A DNA stretch of 64,000 nucleotides from Albifimbria verrucaria. Taxonomy: Eukaryota > Ascomycota > Sordariomycetes > Hypocreales > Stachybotryaceae. The position numbers and the translations under genes are program-made. Numbering within the stretch: position 1 is the stretch's first letter; every line of letters starts with the position of its first letter. Below are positions 46,748-60,233 of the stretch, one piece after another. The notes under the pieces are model-generated. The model ran no database searches, was not told the origin of the DNA, and was given only the letters and a program-made list of their open reading frames with translations. The stretch covers positions 6,076,001 to 6,140,000 of the forward strand of contig JAHREC010000018.1 in NCBI GenBank assembly GCA_020081605.1, written 5' to 3'.

Positions 46748-49709
46748 CTTGGCAGATCAGATGACCAAATCGATCGAGGAGGAGGAGGTCGGACGGAGGG
46801 GGAGCGAGAGGGCGTCGATGCGGCGAGGAAGAGGGATATGGATGGGCACGAGGGGAAAGCCGGGAAGAGAGCGAACGCCAGGCCCTCAAAAGTCGCTCAC
46901 GGGCAGTAAACGAACAAAACTGGTCGGGACTGACGGCCAGGCCAGCAAAGACTCAAGAAGGGGCGAGTCCAACGGAGAGTCGGGGTTGGGATTTAGGAAT
47001 TGGGAATCTAGGAGGGTTGAGTTGAGGTGAAGTGAGGTGAGGTGAGGATGTCTGGCGGTGGTGGTGGTGGATAGGCCCTGGGCGGCAGTACCCAGTGGCA
47101 GACAAGGCAAAGGCGAGGCCAAGAAGTACCGCCTACCTTAGTAACTAGAGGCAGGTAAGTACCTGGGCAAGTACAGTGGCAGTGACTTAGCAGCAAACTT
47201 ATGCCTCTGCCAAGTGGCATGGAACAAGACGATGGCTAACCCCGCAAGACTGGATACCTTGGTCCAGCACAGTACAGGGTACATGCTAACGTACTAGGGG
47301 ACGGTAGAGACGAGAAAAGACCAGGACCCCAACCGATAGCGTCGACTTTAGCCAACTAACGCACCTCTGGATTCCTGACCTGGCCCCTCGTTTGGGTTAA
47401 GGCAGCTTCTGGCACTACGAGATTTGCGTTGATTGACACGAATAAGGGATAGGAAAAGGGGCAGCGGGTTCGTCGTCGTGTCCGTTGCCTTGCACCTCTT
47501 TGCGAGCACATTGCTTGTAGCGCATCCAGCCCGCTACGTGTAGGTACTGCCAGAGTGCCTACAGTACTGCACCTACCTCTACCGTAGGCAAGGTACATAC
47601 TGATGGTACCTGTACCTCGCACAGCACCAGGCGGAAGGGTACAGTAGGTACCTCCTAAGGTAGTACCTATCGGATCGCATGGTCACCAGGACGGTGCTTG
47701 TACCGCAACCGCCCGTGCTGTAAGGGATCCATCCTCCCATTAGAACCCGCGCCACGGCAGCAACCTAACCGACTACAGGTTACATGAGACGCTCCAGACA
47801 TGTGTTACGGATCCAGATGGTGATCCGCATCGACCCCTAAAAGGGTCCCGGCGAGATGATACAGTGCCTTGAATTAAATAATTCGCACATTTCAGCATAG
47901 CGTCGGTTTTTCAGCTGCTCGCCCCTCCCCCTTCGTATAGGCTGCTGGCCTCTTAATTCGTCTGTACACGTACATGCGTTGCCTCGATTGGGCCCAATGC
48001 CAACGTTGCAGTTGAGGCTATGGTTGAGGCTGTGATCCCATTGCATCCACAACGGACAGTTATAAATGACCGTTACCCCAAGCGGCGACGCCCGTATTGT
48101 AATGGGCTTGAGAAGCATGCATGGTCCAAAGTACCAACTCAAACGGCTCGCACACGGGTCCAAGCAGCGTTACGTGGATTTTGATCCAAGTGCCTGAGTG
48201 CCGTCTGATGCCCACAATTAGGTCCAGACTGCCATCTTGGCAGCCTCTGTCAGTTCACACGAGTGCATGTCTATTCCGTTTCTCATTGCGGATTCCATTC
48301 TGAAACATGGATGCTGTTAAGAAATACAACGGTCATCAGTAGAGCCGCAGTCTGCATAACATTTACTTGATTCCTCAGTACAATTTTTTTTCCTGCATAT
48401 AGATATCAGTAAGCGCTGAACTCACCGACAAACGGTGCCCTGCATGCGCCGCACTGCAGTTACCGCATTCATCTGTTTCATTGTTGATCGACCAGGGCCC
48501 TGATCTGCAGTTACACGCACTTTCTTGTGCGCCAATGCTGTACGAAAACCGAAAATATACACTCGTGATCATGCAGCAGTGGGCAAAACAGGGCCAGCTA
48601 GGTAGGGAGGCTATAATTATGGATTGGACTGTGATGGGTAAGCTATTGATCACGCACAGTCTACTCTCCACAGAGGCTAGAGTGTGCCAGCTACAAGCAA
48701 GAGGCAGCGGATCTTAAGACGACAAGATGACTTATTAAAAATCCTTTTCTTGGGGTAAATAAGGTATCTCTTCTCGACAACTTCTTCCATGGATGTGATA
48801 TTTATCATGCGTCATGATGCTTGCTACATCCTAATGATACCAATTCTCGCCCAAGTGGACAAAGTCAACACAACACAAGCAACCGAATAAGGTAATTTTC
48901 CCTTTTGATTGTCACCTACTGCCGTGACATCTCGTAGCAATTCAAGTATTATACTTCCTGTTCAACATGACTTTGAAGCAGAGTATGTCATAAATATATC
49001 GATTCTCAAAATACCATAGTGGGTTGAGCTAAATTGTAAGGATGTCGTTGAGACGGGTCGAGAGCAGACTTATCCCTCCCTTGAGCCAGTCTTGTACGTG
49101 TCACTGCTCCTGGAGACGGATCACATTATAACAGCCTGGTGGGTACTGGGTTGAGCTCGAAGAAAATATATCTGCAGTAATAGAAAAAGGACGAGACAGC
49201 AAAAATTGTGATTCATATCAATCGAATGTCGAATTGAGCGACTCAATTCAATTAATTGCTGCTGCGTTCCCTCATACAAGCACAATGCCTACCCTATACT
49301 ACCGCTACTCGAACCCCACACAGCTTCCCACACTTGCACTGCTTAATTCTCTCCGCCTAATATCCAAGGCCACAACCTCGTGGACAGCCTGGCCCAACTA
49401 CACCAGGGGCCAGGCTGTTGCTGCACATTGGACACATTTTCCTTGAAGCTCCAATCCGCCTTCACGATAGCTGCGTGTCGCTGCCCCTCGCCTCCACAAC
49501 GTTCATGCGGCAGACCTTCACCAGCTCCCCCAACCTCTTCGCCCCGGAAACAACTGTAGGCGCTCGAATTGCTTCGTCCCCATGGTGCCAGCTCTTTGGT
49601 GAAGCGAGACAACACCAACCCACCACAACCCCACTACATCACCGCTCCTTGATCTACCATCCGACCGGACCCCTTTCCACCACCGTTCGAGATACAATTT
49701 GCTTCCAAG
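46748..49709. promoter_or_regulatory. Long shared upstream region, Sch9 / SEC27
   Basis: Nearly 3 kb between two divergent genes. The Sch9 side has a GGTGA/GGTGG repeat (47029-47070) and an AGGTA/TACCT-rich zone (47105-47680). The SEC27 side is CT/CA-rich. No third gene is supported; long leaders with uORFs are possible. Confidence 0.5.
47105..47680. repeat. AGGTA/TACCT-rich zone
   Basis: Many copies of GTACCT, AGGTAC, CTACC and GGTAG words in both orientations, densest at 47130-47175 and 47540-47670. The words are partly palindromic and clustered rather than tandem. Confidence 0.6.
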
Positions 49710-52573
49710 ATGAAGCTGGACGTCAAGGTTGGTGACACCGCCGCCGCGAGACCATGCGCCGAGCCTCTCTCGCGATGCGTCGCCCTCTTGGCTGGCTCTC
49801 CTGAACGATACAGGCCCCGATGCTGACACCCGTCCTATAGCGCCAGCTCTTCGCTCGTAGCGAGCGAGTCAAGGGCATTGACTTTCATCCCCACGAGCCT
49901 TGGGCCCTTACCACCCTCTACAGCGGTGCGTCTCTCGTTTGTCTCCGTTCGCTTCGCATCTAACATGGGTAGGCCATGTCTACATCTGGTCGTACGAGAC
50001 GCAACAGATCGTCAAGACGTTCGAGCTCACCGATGTCCCCGTCCGCGCCGGTCGCTTCATTGCCCGCAAGAACTGGATCGTCTGTGGCTCCGATGACTTT
50101 CAAATGCGCGTCTACAACTACAACACCTCAGAAAAGATCACCTCCTTCGAGGCCCACCCCGACTACATCCGTGCCATTGCTGTCCATCCTACGCAACCCT
50201 TTGTTTTGACCGCCTCCGATGACATGACCATCAAGCTTTGGGATTGGGAGAAGGGCTGGAAGTGCGTGCAGGTCTTCGAGGGCCACGGCCACTATGTCAT
50301 GGGTCTGGCCATCAACCCCAAGGACACCAACACCTTTGCCTCGGCCTCGTTGGATCGCACCGTCAAGATCTGGAGTCTCGGATCTTCTACCCCCAACTTC
50401 ACTCTCGAGGCGCACGAGACCAAGGGCGTCAACCACGTCGACTACTACCCTCACTCCGACAAGCCCTACCTCCTTACCACCTCCGATGACCGCACCGTCA
50501 AGATCTGGGACTACACCACCAAGTCCCTGATTGCTACCCTCGAGGGTCACACTAACAATGTGTCCTTTGCCTGCTACCACCCTGAGCTGCCCGTCATCAT
50601 CTCCGGTTCCGAAGACGGCACCATCAGGATATGGCACGCCAACACCTATCGCTTCGAGCAGTCGCTCAACTACGGCCTGGAGCGCGCATGGTGCGTATCA
50701 TACCAGAAGGGCAAGCAGGGTGTTGCGGTCGGTTTCGACGATGGTGCTGTGGTGTTCAAGCTGGGTCGCGAGGAGCCTGCAGTGTCCATGGATGCCTCTG
50801 GCAAGCTTATCTGGGCGAGACACAACGAGGTCGTCTCTTCAATCATCAAGGGTGGAGGTAAGTCGGCGCACCTAACCCATTTGTAGCTCAACTAACTCTC
50901 CCAGACGCTTCGCTCAAGGACAATGAACCCATCTCCCTCCCCACCAAGGATCTCGGAACCTGCGAGGTCTACCCCAGACTCTCATCCACTCTCCCAACGG
51001 TCGTTTCGTCGCCGTCTGCGGAGATGGCGAATACATCATCTACACTGCGCTGGCCTGGCGTAACAAGGCCTTTGGATCCGCCCTCGATTTTGTCTGGGCT
51101 TCCAAGGAAAACAGCAACGACTTTGCCATCCGCGAGTCCGCCATGAGCGTTAAGGTGTACAAGAACTTTGTTGAGAAGAGCGGTGGTCTGGACGTTGGTT
51201 TCAGGCCGAGGGCCTTACTGGCGGCATTCTGCTTGGTGTCACAGGCCAGGGTGGTGTATCCTTCTTTGACTGGGCTACTGGTGGTCTGGTCCGACGAATT
51301 GAAGTCGAGCCCAAGCAGGTACGTTTATTTGAGAAGGTCTTGACGTGCGTCTTACTAACTTGAGCAGGTCTACTGGTCAGACAGTGGCGAGCTGGTTGCC
51401 ATCGCTTGCGAGGATACCTTTACGTGCTCCGTTTCTCTCGTGAGAACTACATTGAAGCTGTGCAGGCTGGACAAGTGGAGGAAGATGGCGTCGAGTCTGC
51501 CTTCGAGGTGATTACTGATATCAACGAGAGGTACGTGTGAGCACTCCGCTTGATTTAATCATACTAACAATCCATAGCGTGCGCACTGGTGAGTGGGTTG
51601 GCGACTGCTTCATCTACACCAACAGCACAAACCGTCTCAACTACCTGGTCGGCGACCAGACCTACACCGTCTCCCATTTCGACAAGCCCGTGTACATCCT
51701 GGGCTACATTCAGAGAGATTCTCGCATCTACCTCGCTGACAAGGATGTCAACGTCACTTCTTTCGCGCTGTCGCTGCCGGTGCTGGAGTACCAGACCTTG
51801 GTTCTCCGCGAGGATATGGAAACGGCGGCCGAGCTGCTGCCCACAATTCCCAGTGATCAGCTCAACAAGATTGCTCGATTCTTGGAGGGACAAGGACACA
51901 AGGAGCTCGCCCTGGAGGTTGCATCCGATCCTGAGCACAAGTTCGAGTTGGCCATTGGCCTGAACCAGCTGGACATTGCCCTGGAGCTGGCCAAGGCTGC
52001 GGATGCCGACCACAAGTGGAAGACCGTCGGTGACGCAGCTCTTGCTGCATGGGATGTGGCACTCGCAGCTGAATGCTTCACACACGCCAAGGATCTGGGC
52101 TCTCTGCTGCTGCTGCACTCATCGACAGGCGACCGTGAAGGCTTGTCTGCTTTGGCATCGCAAGCAGAAGCTGCCGGCGCGCATAACGTCGCCTTCTCCT
52201 GCAACTGGCTGGTTGGTGACGTCGATGGCTGCGTTGAGATTTTGACCAAGACTGGCCGTTTGGCGGAGGCTGTGCTGTTTGCGCAGACCTACAAGCCTAG
52301 CCTGGCGCCATCTGTTGTTGCGGCATGGAAGGAGAGCTTGGAGAAGAACAAGAAGGGCCGGGTAGCGAAGCTTATTGGCGTACCGGTTGAGGACGAAGAG
52401 CTGTTCCCGAGTGGGACGAGTGGCTGAGGCTAGAGAAGGAGGGTGGTGCCGTGAGCGCTGCCGCGCCGGCACCGACGAACGGAAAGCCCGTGGCGGAGGA
52501 GGAGGATGACGAGGAAGAGGATGACGATGAGGAGGAAGAGGGCGAGGACGACGAGGATGAGGATGATGAGTAG
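49710..52573 (+). CDS. sec27: Coatomer beta-prime subunit (COPI)
   Basis: COPI coat subunit for Golgi-to-ER retrograde transport; its propeller binds dilysine cargo. It starts [18 protein letters not shown], then WD40 repeats ([41 protein letters not shown]), the second propeller ([15 protein letters not shown]), and an alpha-solenoid ([40 protein letters not shown]). The C-terminus is a run of D and E. Introns: 49728-49840, 49926-49972, 50858-50904, 51319-51367 and 51531-51577, three of them only 47 bp. Missing bases at 50972-50975, near 51201-51205, at 51419-51421 and at 52406-52408 break the frame; restoring four gives exactly 854 residues. The stop is at 52571-52573. Confidence 0.95.
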
Positions 52574-55377
52574 AGTGGTGCACGGTGTAGAAAAAGGCCT
52601 GATTTATCTGAATTCGCATCACCTGGGTCTAGGGGCGACAGCACGATTATAATGAGACTAGAGAAGAAAGATTCAAGACTGTCACAAGCAGTACCTACTG
52701 TGAGTGAATGGTACTATTGCGTACAGGTAGCTTGAGATGCGACGACTTTGTCATTCATCGCCATGAACACGAAACTCTTGGAATTCTAGCCTGCTGTTGA
52801 TCGTGCCACGGATCCGTATGTGGAGTGGAATGTAACAGCATTCTTTTGAAGGCCAATATACGCGAATAAGGAAATAGTTAGTCTGGTGGTGTGGCTTGGT
52901 CCAGGGCAATGCTGTACGTAGATCAAGTCATTCTGGGTTATATAACCAGCCAAGAGGCACCAAGTGCTCTCGCTCGAACCATATCAGCAAACCTGCTTAC
53001 GCATGGTTCTGTAATATTTCTTTTATTCACTGTTTCTTCCATGAGGCCCTCCATGTACTCCAATAGTAGAACTGTATCAAAGCAAGACATGGATTTGCCG
53101 TGTCAAAACTACCAAATCTTGCTGCCTCTGAATCTTCGACTGAGACGAATATAGTGCCTGTTGCTTACTTTGACGTTTATATGGCTTGTAGCCCTTTTGG
53201 ATGCTTGATAGCCTATGTACGGACTATCTCAAACTCTCCGTAAGACTTACTTCTTGAAGACGCGTGGGAGTGCCTGAAAGTTGCTGCGAATGATCGGAAA
53301 TTGATTAGACTTATCGGGACAGGCCTCAAGCCAGACTTGAAGCAGCTTGGAACCAAAGAGAGGATTGGGCAGCGTTTTATCATGACTAACTAGATGTAAT
53401 TGTTCGAGTAGATATAACCCCAGGCGTGGATAGTGCTTAGAGGAAAATGTAGAAGGAAGCAATATGGAGGCATGATTGCGGATACAATCATTGTATTTAA
53501 ATCCATGTGGAATGATGGCACTACTGGGCCAGGAGCAATGCGTTCAGATACAACGGGTTGTCAGGAGGATGGAACAACGAGAAATGAGGCATGTGACCTT
53601 CGACATTCTAGCCATTGATTTCCTAAGGTCCACGCACCGACATCAGTTGAATCAACAGTGTCCACTCTTATATTCGTATTATTTACGAGTTATTGCTAGT
53701 CTCGACTATGCCATGAATGGTGCAATGCTTCTCAACTTTATATGCTTACCTACCTCACCGCCCATTTGGAGAGCCAAAATAGAAATTCACCGTTAGGTTT
53801 GCCCTGTTCTAGAAGCTGGGATGGGTTAAGTTACGTATTAGATACACAATTTGACGTGTGAACAATGATGGTGAATCCAAGAACATCACTCAACGAACCA
53901 AATGAATGAATAGTCACTCGTAGGACAATGACTTTGAAATGTCGTATCAGATACCTGGTCCCGTTTGTTTCCCATGTTTACCAATCTGTCGTGTCGAAAT
54001 GCTTTCGTACCGACATTATCAAAGGGCTGGATGAATGCAAGCATGCACCCAGGGTTAAGAAACAAGCCTTTGTCTATGTAAAATGAGCAAGCTAATCTAG
54101 ACCTGGCTGAATCCTCCGGCCCGGCTCGGATTGTGCCAGCTACCCTTCCAACCCATGTTTCTCTGAATTGAATGGTAGATAGCCTGTCCTATCGTCACGG
54201 TTTAAGTGGGGATGCTGTGCCGTTCTATCCCGTGCCGGGGTGCCTTTGAGCCTCATGAACCAATATGACTCAATACTAATTCTTCAATGGCGAAATGACT
54301 CTACAAAAGTTCTTCTGAAATAAGCAGGCTAGTATCGATAAGTTCATATATCAAGATTTATGTTGTAATGTTAGATACAGACATAATAGAGCTTTGAGCT
54401 CAGTTGACGTTGGTTAATCATGCCAATTCGAGAAAGCACCCTTGTCGCACTATGACATTCCATGGTGTTCCTCAGACATAGACTGCCACTTTCCTCGAGG
54501 CTGGTCGACCAAATCCTTAGCACACCCTGAATGGAGGACCTACAAACTATTTAATTAGAGTAATGGTTATAGGAAGATTAAGAGTTATACATTATTGACG
54601 AAGCATACTGGTCAGCCAACCCAAACTCTAAAAAGGTCATCAACAAGCAAGAGGTTTGCAGTAGGTGTATCCTGCAAGATGGCCGGCTTTTGGGGATAGC
54701 AGAGATTTCTTGGAGGGCAACTACTCTGATCTCCAGTTTGTCTTATTTCCCAACACTCGGGTATAACTTACACGCGGCAAGTGAACTGTAAGATATGGGT
54801 GCAACTCATTTACCCGCTAGAAGGTTGTAGTACTAAGGCACCGAGCTAAACCTAGCCGCGGCGTGAGAAAGGTAAGTCTTCAGCCTTAGTAGGTTTCAAA
54901 TCTTCCGAGGAGATAGGGGTGAAATGTTAGAACAACTCAAAGAACAGTACACGAATATACGTATGTATCTATTTGGACTTTATGATGGTTATGTTCAGAT
55001 ACACCAAGTAGTACAAATAGAGGATAAATTAGTCATAGAAGGCTAAGTAGAAAATACTCGGGCAATTTCGCGCGTAGTGACCTGTCAGTGACACATAACA
55101 AGTTTGGAACGATTTAATGCTGATGAAGCTTCTATTCCCCGTTCTCAGTAGAAAATGACACAGAAAATGGCACAAAAAACGTTTCAAGGCGGACAAGCTT
55201 TTAGAAACGAGGTCACAGGCAAGTGGAAGAAAAGTATAGTTGCACAAGTGGTGCATCAAGAATAAATATTATGTTCCCTGAAGACTATGAACCAACCAAC
55301 TCCCCGAGACCAGCATGATATATGTGTATGGTGGCCTTATAAGCTTTCCTGGTGATTATAAAACGATCCTTAATTAT
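52574..55377. other. AT-rich gene-poor stretch
   Basis: 2.8 kb with clearly higher A+T than the DNA to the left and many stops in all frames. No gene, RNA or recognisable element found. It marks the switch from the housekeeping block to the accessory right flank. Confidence 0.5.
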
Positions 55378-55919
55378 TTACAGAACCATGGCGACAAGAC
55401 CAGCGGCGGCCAGAGCGAACAGGGCAACGCCCGACTCGCGAGAAGCACCGCTCTCACCAGTGGGGGTAGAGGCGCTACCGCTGCCGGAAGCGGTACCGGA
55501 AGGAGCGGCGGCAGTGGTAGTGGCGTTGGACAGACCGGGGAGAGCGGAAGAGCAGACGGGGACGGCAGAGGCGTACTGAGCCAGCTCAGGGCAGCTCTCC
55601 AGAGCGGAGGAGAGAGCACCCTCGTTGGAGGAGACCCAAGAGAGCAGCTCAGAGCTGTAGCTGGAGTAGGCCGAGGTCAGGCTGTCGGGAGCAGTGAAAG
55701 TGCAAGGGTCCGTCTGAGGGTTGGTGGCGACGTCGGACACGATGGCCGGAGGAGGAGTGGGCAGTGTGTCGAGCAGGCTCAGGGCAACAGTTGCACAGGT
55801 GCCGGTAGGAAGGGCAGGGAGCCAGTCTGGCGGGCCGCGAGGTCACGCTTGACCTGAGGAAGAGCCAGCAGGTTGGCCGAGGCGGCGGCGGCAAGAGAGA
55901 CGATAACGAGGCCGTGCAT
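55378..55919 (-). CDS. Secreted Ser/Ala-rich protein with GPI-anchor signal
   Basis: An 180-residue surface protein after adding one base in GGG 55812-55814. It starts MHGLVIVSLAAAASANLLAL, a signal peptide, then a KR site (QVKRD). The mature part has four cysteines (TGTCATV, TDPCTFT, ESCPEL, VPVCSS) in a pattern I associate with the fungal 'infection structure specific protein' group (from memory, not checked). A Ser/Thr/Gly linker (TASGSGSASTPTGESG) leads to a hydrophobic end (VALFALAAAGLVAMVL) with a plausible small-residue omega site, that is, a GPI anchor to membrane or wall. No intron is needed. A TATAAGAG box lies at 56047-56054, 128 bp upstream. Confidence 0.75.
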
Positions 55920-58900
55920 GGTGAATGTAAGTGGTGAGTGAGTGTAGTTGAAGAAGTTGAAGATGTGAGTGAAAGAAGGTATTCTTTGTCTGGTTGAATG
56001 AATGATTGAAGAACAGTCCAGAACGACAGAATGAAGAGAAGACCAACTCTTATATGCCGATAACGCTCAGGAGTCAACAAATACCTTGTTCAGCTATCCC
56101 ATGGTAAAGCAACGACGCTACGACACTAAGACGCTACGACGCCATACACTGGAGAGGCCCATATCTTGAAGTCTCCACCCCTGCTAGAGGATCCACCGCC
56201 ACCGGGGAAAAGCTGGCTACCCAGAAGGCGCAGCCCAATTTCATGCCAAATTGTGTCTCAAAAGCGACACCTATTCGATCGTCCCGTCGCCACTAGCGCG
56301 GGTTGCGAGGAGCTTGCGCGTGCCGAGCTACCGCGAGTCAGGGGCAGCAACCAGGGGCTTGGGACAGTCGATCGTGGTTTCGAATGGGTGCCTGGTGAGC
56401 TGTGCATTACGTCTTCTACCAGGGAGTCCTGGATACCAAGCTACGTTGTCAGGACGAGACGTTTCGAAACATTACATCCGAGCTCGACCGAACAGGCTCC
56501 CGCGTTCTCTAGCCCAAGGCCTCGTGTTGTGCAACTGGGACGCCTTGTGGCTTTGGGCTGCACGGTCGGAAAGGTTTCGTTAGTCTTGAGCTTCTCGATG
56601 GCGTCTCAGGTCTAGGTCGGGTGAGCGGCGACGGCGCGGACGGCTGGTGGAGATGTTTCCGTGGCACCGACCCTGCTTAATACGTCTGTTGACGGCGATA
56701 CAGCAGGTTATGGTGCTGCGCTTTGACAGTTTTGCTCATTGAGCATGCTGAGAAGGGACTTGAAGTTTGATGAAGGAGCTGATGGTCCTGTTTCGGAGCC
56801 CGCGCTGTATGTAATGCATCGGAGAATTGCTCGCTGACCGCAACAGCCTCATGGGAACCTGTTCGTGCGCCCTCCCTACAAGCATATTCCAAGGCTGCTC
56901 CGTTTGTATTGCTTGGAAAGACAAGGGCCACGCGTCTGAGGGCATATCTCGTAACCAAGGATATGGTCTGCACCACAGTAGAACCGGATACATCGAACTC
57001 AATCGCGGTAGCGTGTATCGCGAGCCACTAGCTATTGGCTGCCAACAATGGGCGAGCTGACTCGGCTCCGCCTCTTAAGCAATGCCACAGGGCCGCTGAG
57101 ATAAGATGTCAATCCCCTTGCGCAACATGTCCAGCGTAGACAGGGATAGCGTAAAGTTTGTTTGCAATCTGGAATGGCGTTGAGTGGCATTCTACCGCTT
57201 GTACGTCTATAATACACGTCCCGGCTTCTTAGATCAGACCAGGTACATCGCTCATTGGCCCGACAGATTTAGTTGATCCCAAGTTCCGTGCTGATGGTGC
57301 AGAGGGCACAGAGTTGCCGCGATTGTCACTATTCTTGGAATTTCGAGGCGTTTGCCTTTGCAATGCCTTTGAGCATAGTACAGCTACCGAGGCTTGTGAG
57401 GCTATGTCGTTCGACCCTTCGGGCCACCCAAATCCTCGGGACCAATCTCGGTGGCCTTTCAGTTGGTGACTGACGTGGGAGGGCCTTAAGAATCCGTCTT
57501 TTCGTGTCAAAACTTGGGCAGAGTTGGTGAGGCAAGTGCCTGACGATCAGGAGCGCGCCTATACCCAACACCGGGTAGCTTTAGAAACATGTCATTGTGG
57601 GAACCATGACGAGATCAGCCATGGTAACTGAAAGACAGAGTTTACTGATGCAACATTGGATGCACATGGGGAGATGCTAAACCAGATTGCTCGTAGTGAA
57701 CATGTACAAGTGATCCATGTCCCACACCGCGGAACATTAAAGCAAGTTACAGCCAAGGTTGACTTGCAAACTATTATGCTTAATGTTAAGTAACCGTGCC
57801 TCTCTCATCCCTTAGAATACGAACTTACATGCAACTAAAGACGCTTATCTGGCGTCTTGCACCGTCTTATCTGAGGCTGAGACAGATTTAACTATTCAGT
57901 GGATGGATCGTGAGGAGACTATCCATGTCATCAGCCTGTCATTTGACTCTCAGTTGTGCCACAGATCCACTAAGTCCGAACAGCTCTAATCAATCTACCA
58001 TAATATATGCTTTGTTATGCTATTTAAGCTTAAGCACAGCCCTCGGTGGTTGGAGATTGATACCTACAGAGGCTAACACTTGTCATATAAACATAATACT
58101 CATGCAATAAGTAGCAGCTGAGGAGTATTAGACTCTTCGGATGCACATAACGCCCCAAAAGCTGAGTTTTCAAGAGAAAACAGCAAGAATACAAAAAGAC
58201 TAGCTATTCAACCAAGGCAGTAAGGTTCCAAATGGTGTTTATCCCTGTAGGCAAAATAACCCAGCTGGTTAAAATTGCGATAAAAATTACCAAAAAGATG
58301 CTGTCCGCCTCGCGGGCTTGAACCAGGTGTTAGCCGGTCCAGCCATAGCTGATCAGATCAGCTGCTCTTCCGGCCAGAAGACTGCCATCTTAATACCCGG
58401 TCAACCGTTCCGCGAAAAGCCCGCAGGCCAAGCTGTCTCTGCCCGGGAGAATACCATGCGATAACATAACGGTTTCGTCTGGGGAGCTGACACTCGCCAA
58501 GAACTCGACACCCGCGTGCAAGATCAACGACATTGGGAGCCATGGATTGATATGTCAGCCCCATTGACAGGCCGCTTGGCACCACCGCTGCGTGTAGAGA
58601 AATGGTTGATGTATCAGAGTTTCTTTATTGTTGACGAGTGTCAGCTTACGCAAGCTTGAATGTTGTCGGAGCCTGAAGGGAACCCCTGAAGATCCGTCTC
58701 GAGTCTCGTTTCGGCTTTGGCCATGCTTCTCCGCAAGCAAGCGAGACGCATGAATTGGCCTCGTGTGAAGAATTCCGATAACTTGACACGGTTAAATGCT
58801 ATATCCCATTCATGGGAGTGGTCTGCATCAAGGTAAGCCATTGTCTCAAATGCATCATAGCCAGGATAATCCAGGCCTTGTCTCGTATTGCTTGGACGAT

Positions 58901-59463
58901 CAGCCTTGTGGTGACAGATTTGAGCGCATGTTCGGAAACGATCGTAGTATTTAATGCTTCTCTACCGTGGCCTTGTTGCAAGATGGTCGAAGTATGAGGG
59001 AGCAATGTCAGGAATTTGCGTAACTTGCTTTGTTTTTGCGTTGCAGAAAACTAGATGTTGGGAGCTTAGCTAACTGGTAAGACCCGTATTTCTGCTCACA
59101 GGCGTGATCTGTGCGTTAGTAGCCTCGAAGTGTGCTTGGGTGGCCTGTGTAGCTTCATCGTTACTCCATCTTATTTACTAGACCTGGTCGATGTTAATAA
59201 CATGATGGAGATTACTCCCTACTCAGCAGGAGAACACTAACGACGCTTCTACAACGAGAAATAGTGCGATAGAAGCCTAGTACCTCGTTGGCGTTACTTC
59301 AATGAGAGTGAGATTTGCTAAAGAAAGTAGTGTAATCAAGCTGTGTTCTGGTATACCCAAAGAAACGTTTCCTTTCATCTCGTGCTCGTACCATCCTCCA
59401 CCAGACGTACAGACAACAGCAAAGAATCTCAGCAGCATTGGACACTAAATAAACAGGGGTGCG
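55920..59463. other. Gene-poor 3.5-kb stretch
   Basis: No supported gene. The open frame at 56166-56615 has no domain and overlaps others on the opposite strand. The right part is AT-rich. A short inverted GCTGATC/GATCAGC pair near 58345-58360 is noted, with no function assigned. Confidence 0.45.
56047..56054 (-). promoter_or_regulatory. TATA box of the GPI-anchored protein gene
   Basis: TATAAGAG on the minus strand, 128 bp upstream of the ATG, followed by a long ACTTC/CACTCAC leader. Confidence 0.5.
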
Positions 59464-60233
59464 TTATTCTGGCCTCTTGATTGCTTTAACCACAACCCAG
59501 AAGGGCTTCTCTATAAATTCCTGCCACAGGCCAGGGTTGGTCTTAGTTATCTCGGCTCGACCAGGAGGTATGAATTCCACCTCTGACAGACCTTGTTTCT
59601 CGTAGAACTCGGAAGTGGCCGAGTAACTGACTTTCAGAGATGTTGTTTCGAATTCAGAAACCGGATCATTGTGAATGACAACGGTGTAAGCAACTCCGTC
59701 GGGGATTTGCCTCAGGTCTTTGACCGTGATGCCAAATTCAGTATTCTGAAGGAGGGGCTATACGGGTCTGACACGCGTATACCAAGAAACTTGCCTCCAG
59801 GTTTAAGATAGGCAATGACGTTACGCCACATGCCCTCAAAAATCTCGACGGTGCCGGCATGATCAAAAACCCAGTTGGCCATTACAATGTCGTATTTCTC
59901 AAGAGGCAGGTGGCCCAAAGACTTGGAAACATCAGCTTCAAAGAACTGAATACGGCCCTCGCGACCCAATGCTTTCTCCGTGTCCCTAGCAACCCTCATC
60001 ATCTCAGGTGAGAGATCCACCAAATCGATTCTTTTCGCGCCCGCGTCAATCGCCTCACGAGCATGAATACCAGAGCCGCCACCAAGGTCGAGAACTAATT
60101 TGTCAGTGGCATCGCCAATAGCGAGCTTCACCAGCTGTGATTCAAGAATGCCGATAGGAGCTTCCAGGATACCAGCATTATAAGCTGCTGCTGTTCGATC
60201 GTAGTCTTCCTTGACTTGGGCTATGTTGGACAT
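59464..60233 (-). CDS. Class I SAM-dependent methyltransferase
   Basis: Small-molecule-type methyltransferase. Start MSNIAQVKEDYDRTAAAYN at 60233. Motif I is LVLDLGGGSGIHA (SAM-binding glycine loop), with the acidic residue after strand 2 in IDLVDLSPEMM, motif II-like FFEADVSKSLG, and KYDIVMANWVFDHAGT for strand 4. The C-terminal half continues FGITVKDLRQIPDGVAYTVV and ends PFWVVVKAIKRPE. One missing base near 59738-59743 breaks the frame; with it the protein is 256 residues, right for the family. The stop is at 59464-59466. It is divergent from the short-chain dehydrogenase gene 1.1 kb away and could act with it in a small secondary-metabolite pathway, which is inference only. Confidence 0.8.

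Noticed and set aside
58300..58370. tRNA-like word GGTTCAAGCCC on the minus strand
   Set aside because: It matches a B-box, but the flanks do not form a T-stem and no A-box or acceptor stem can be paired.
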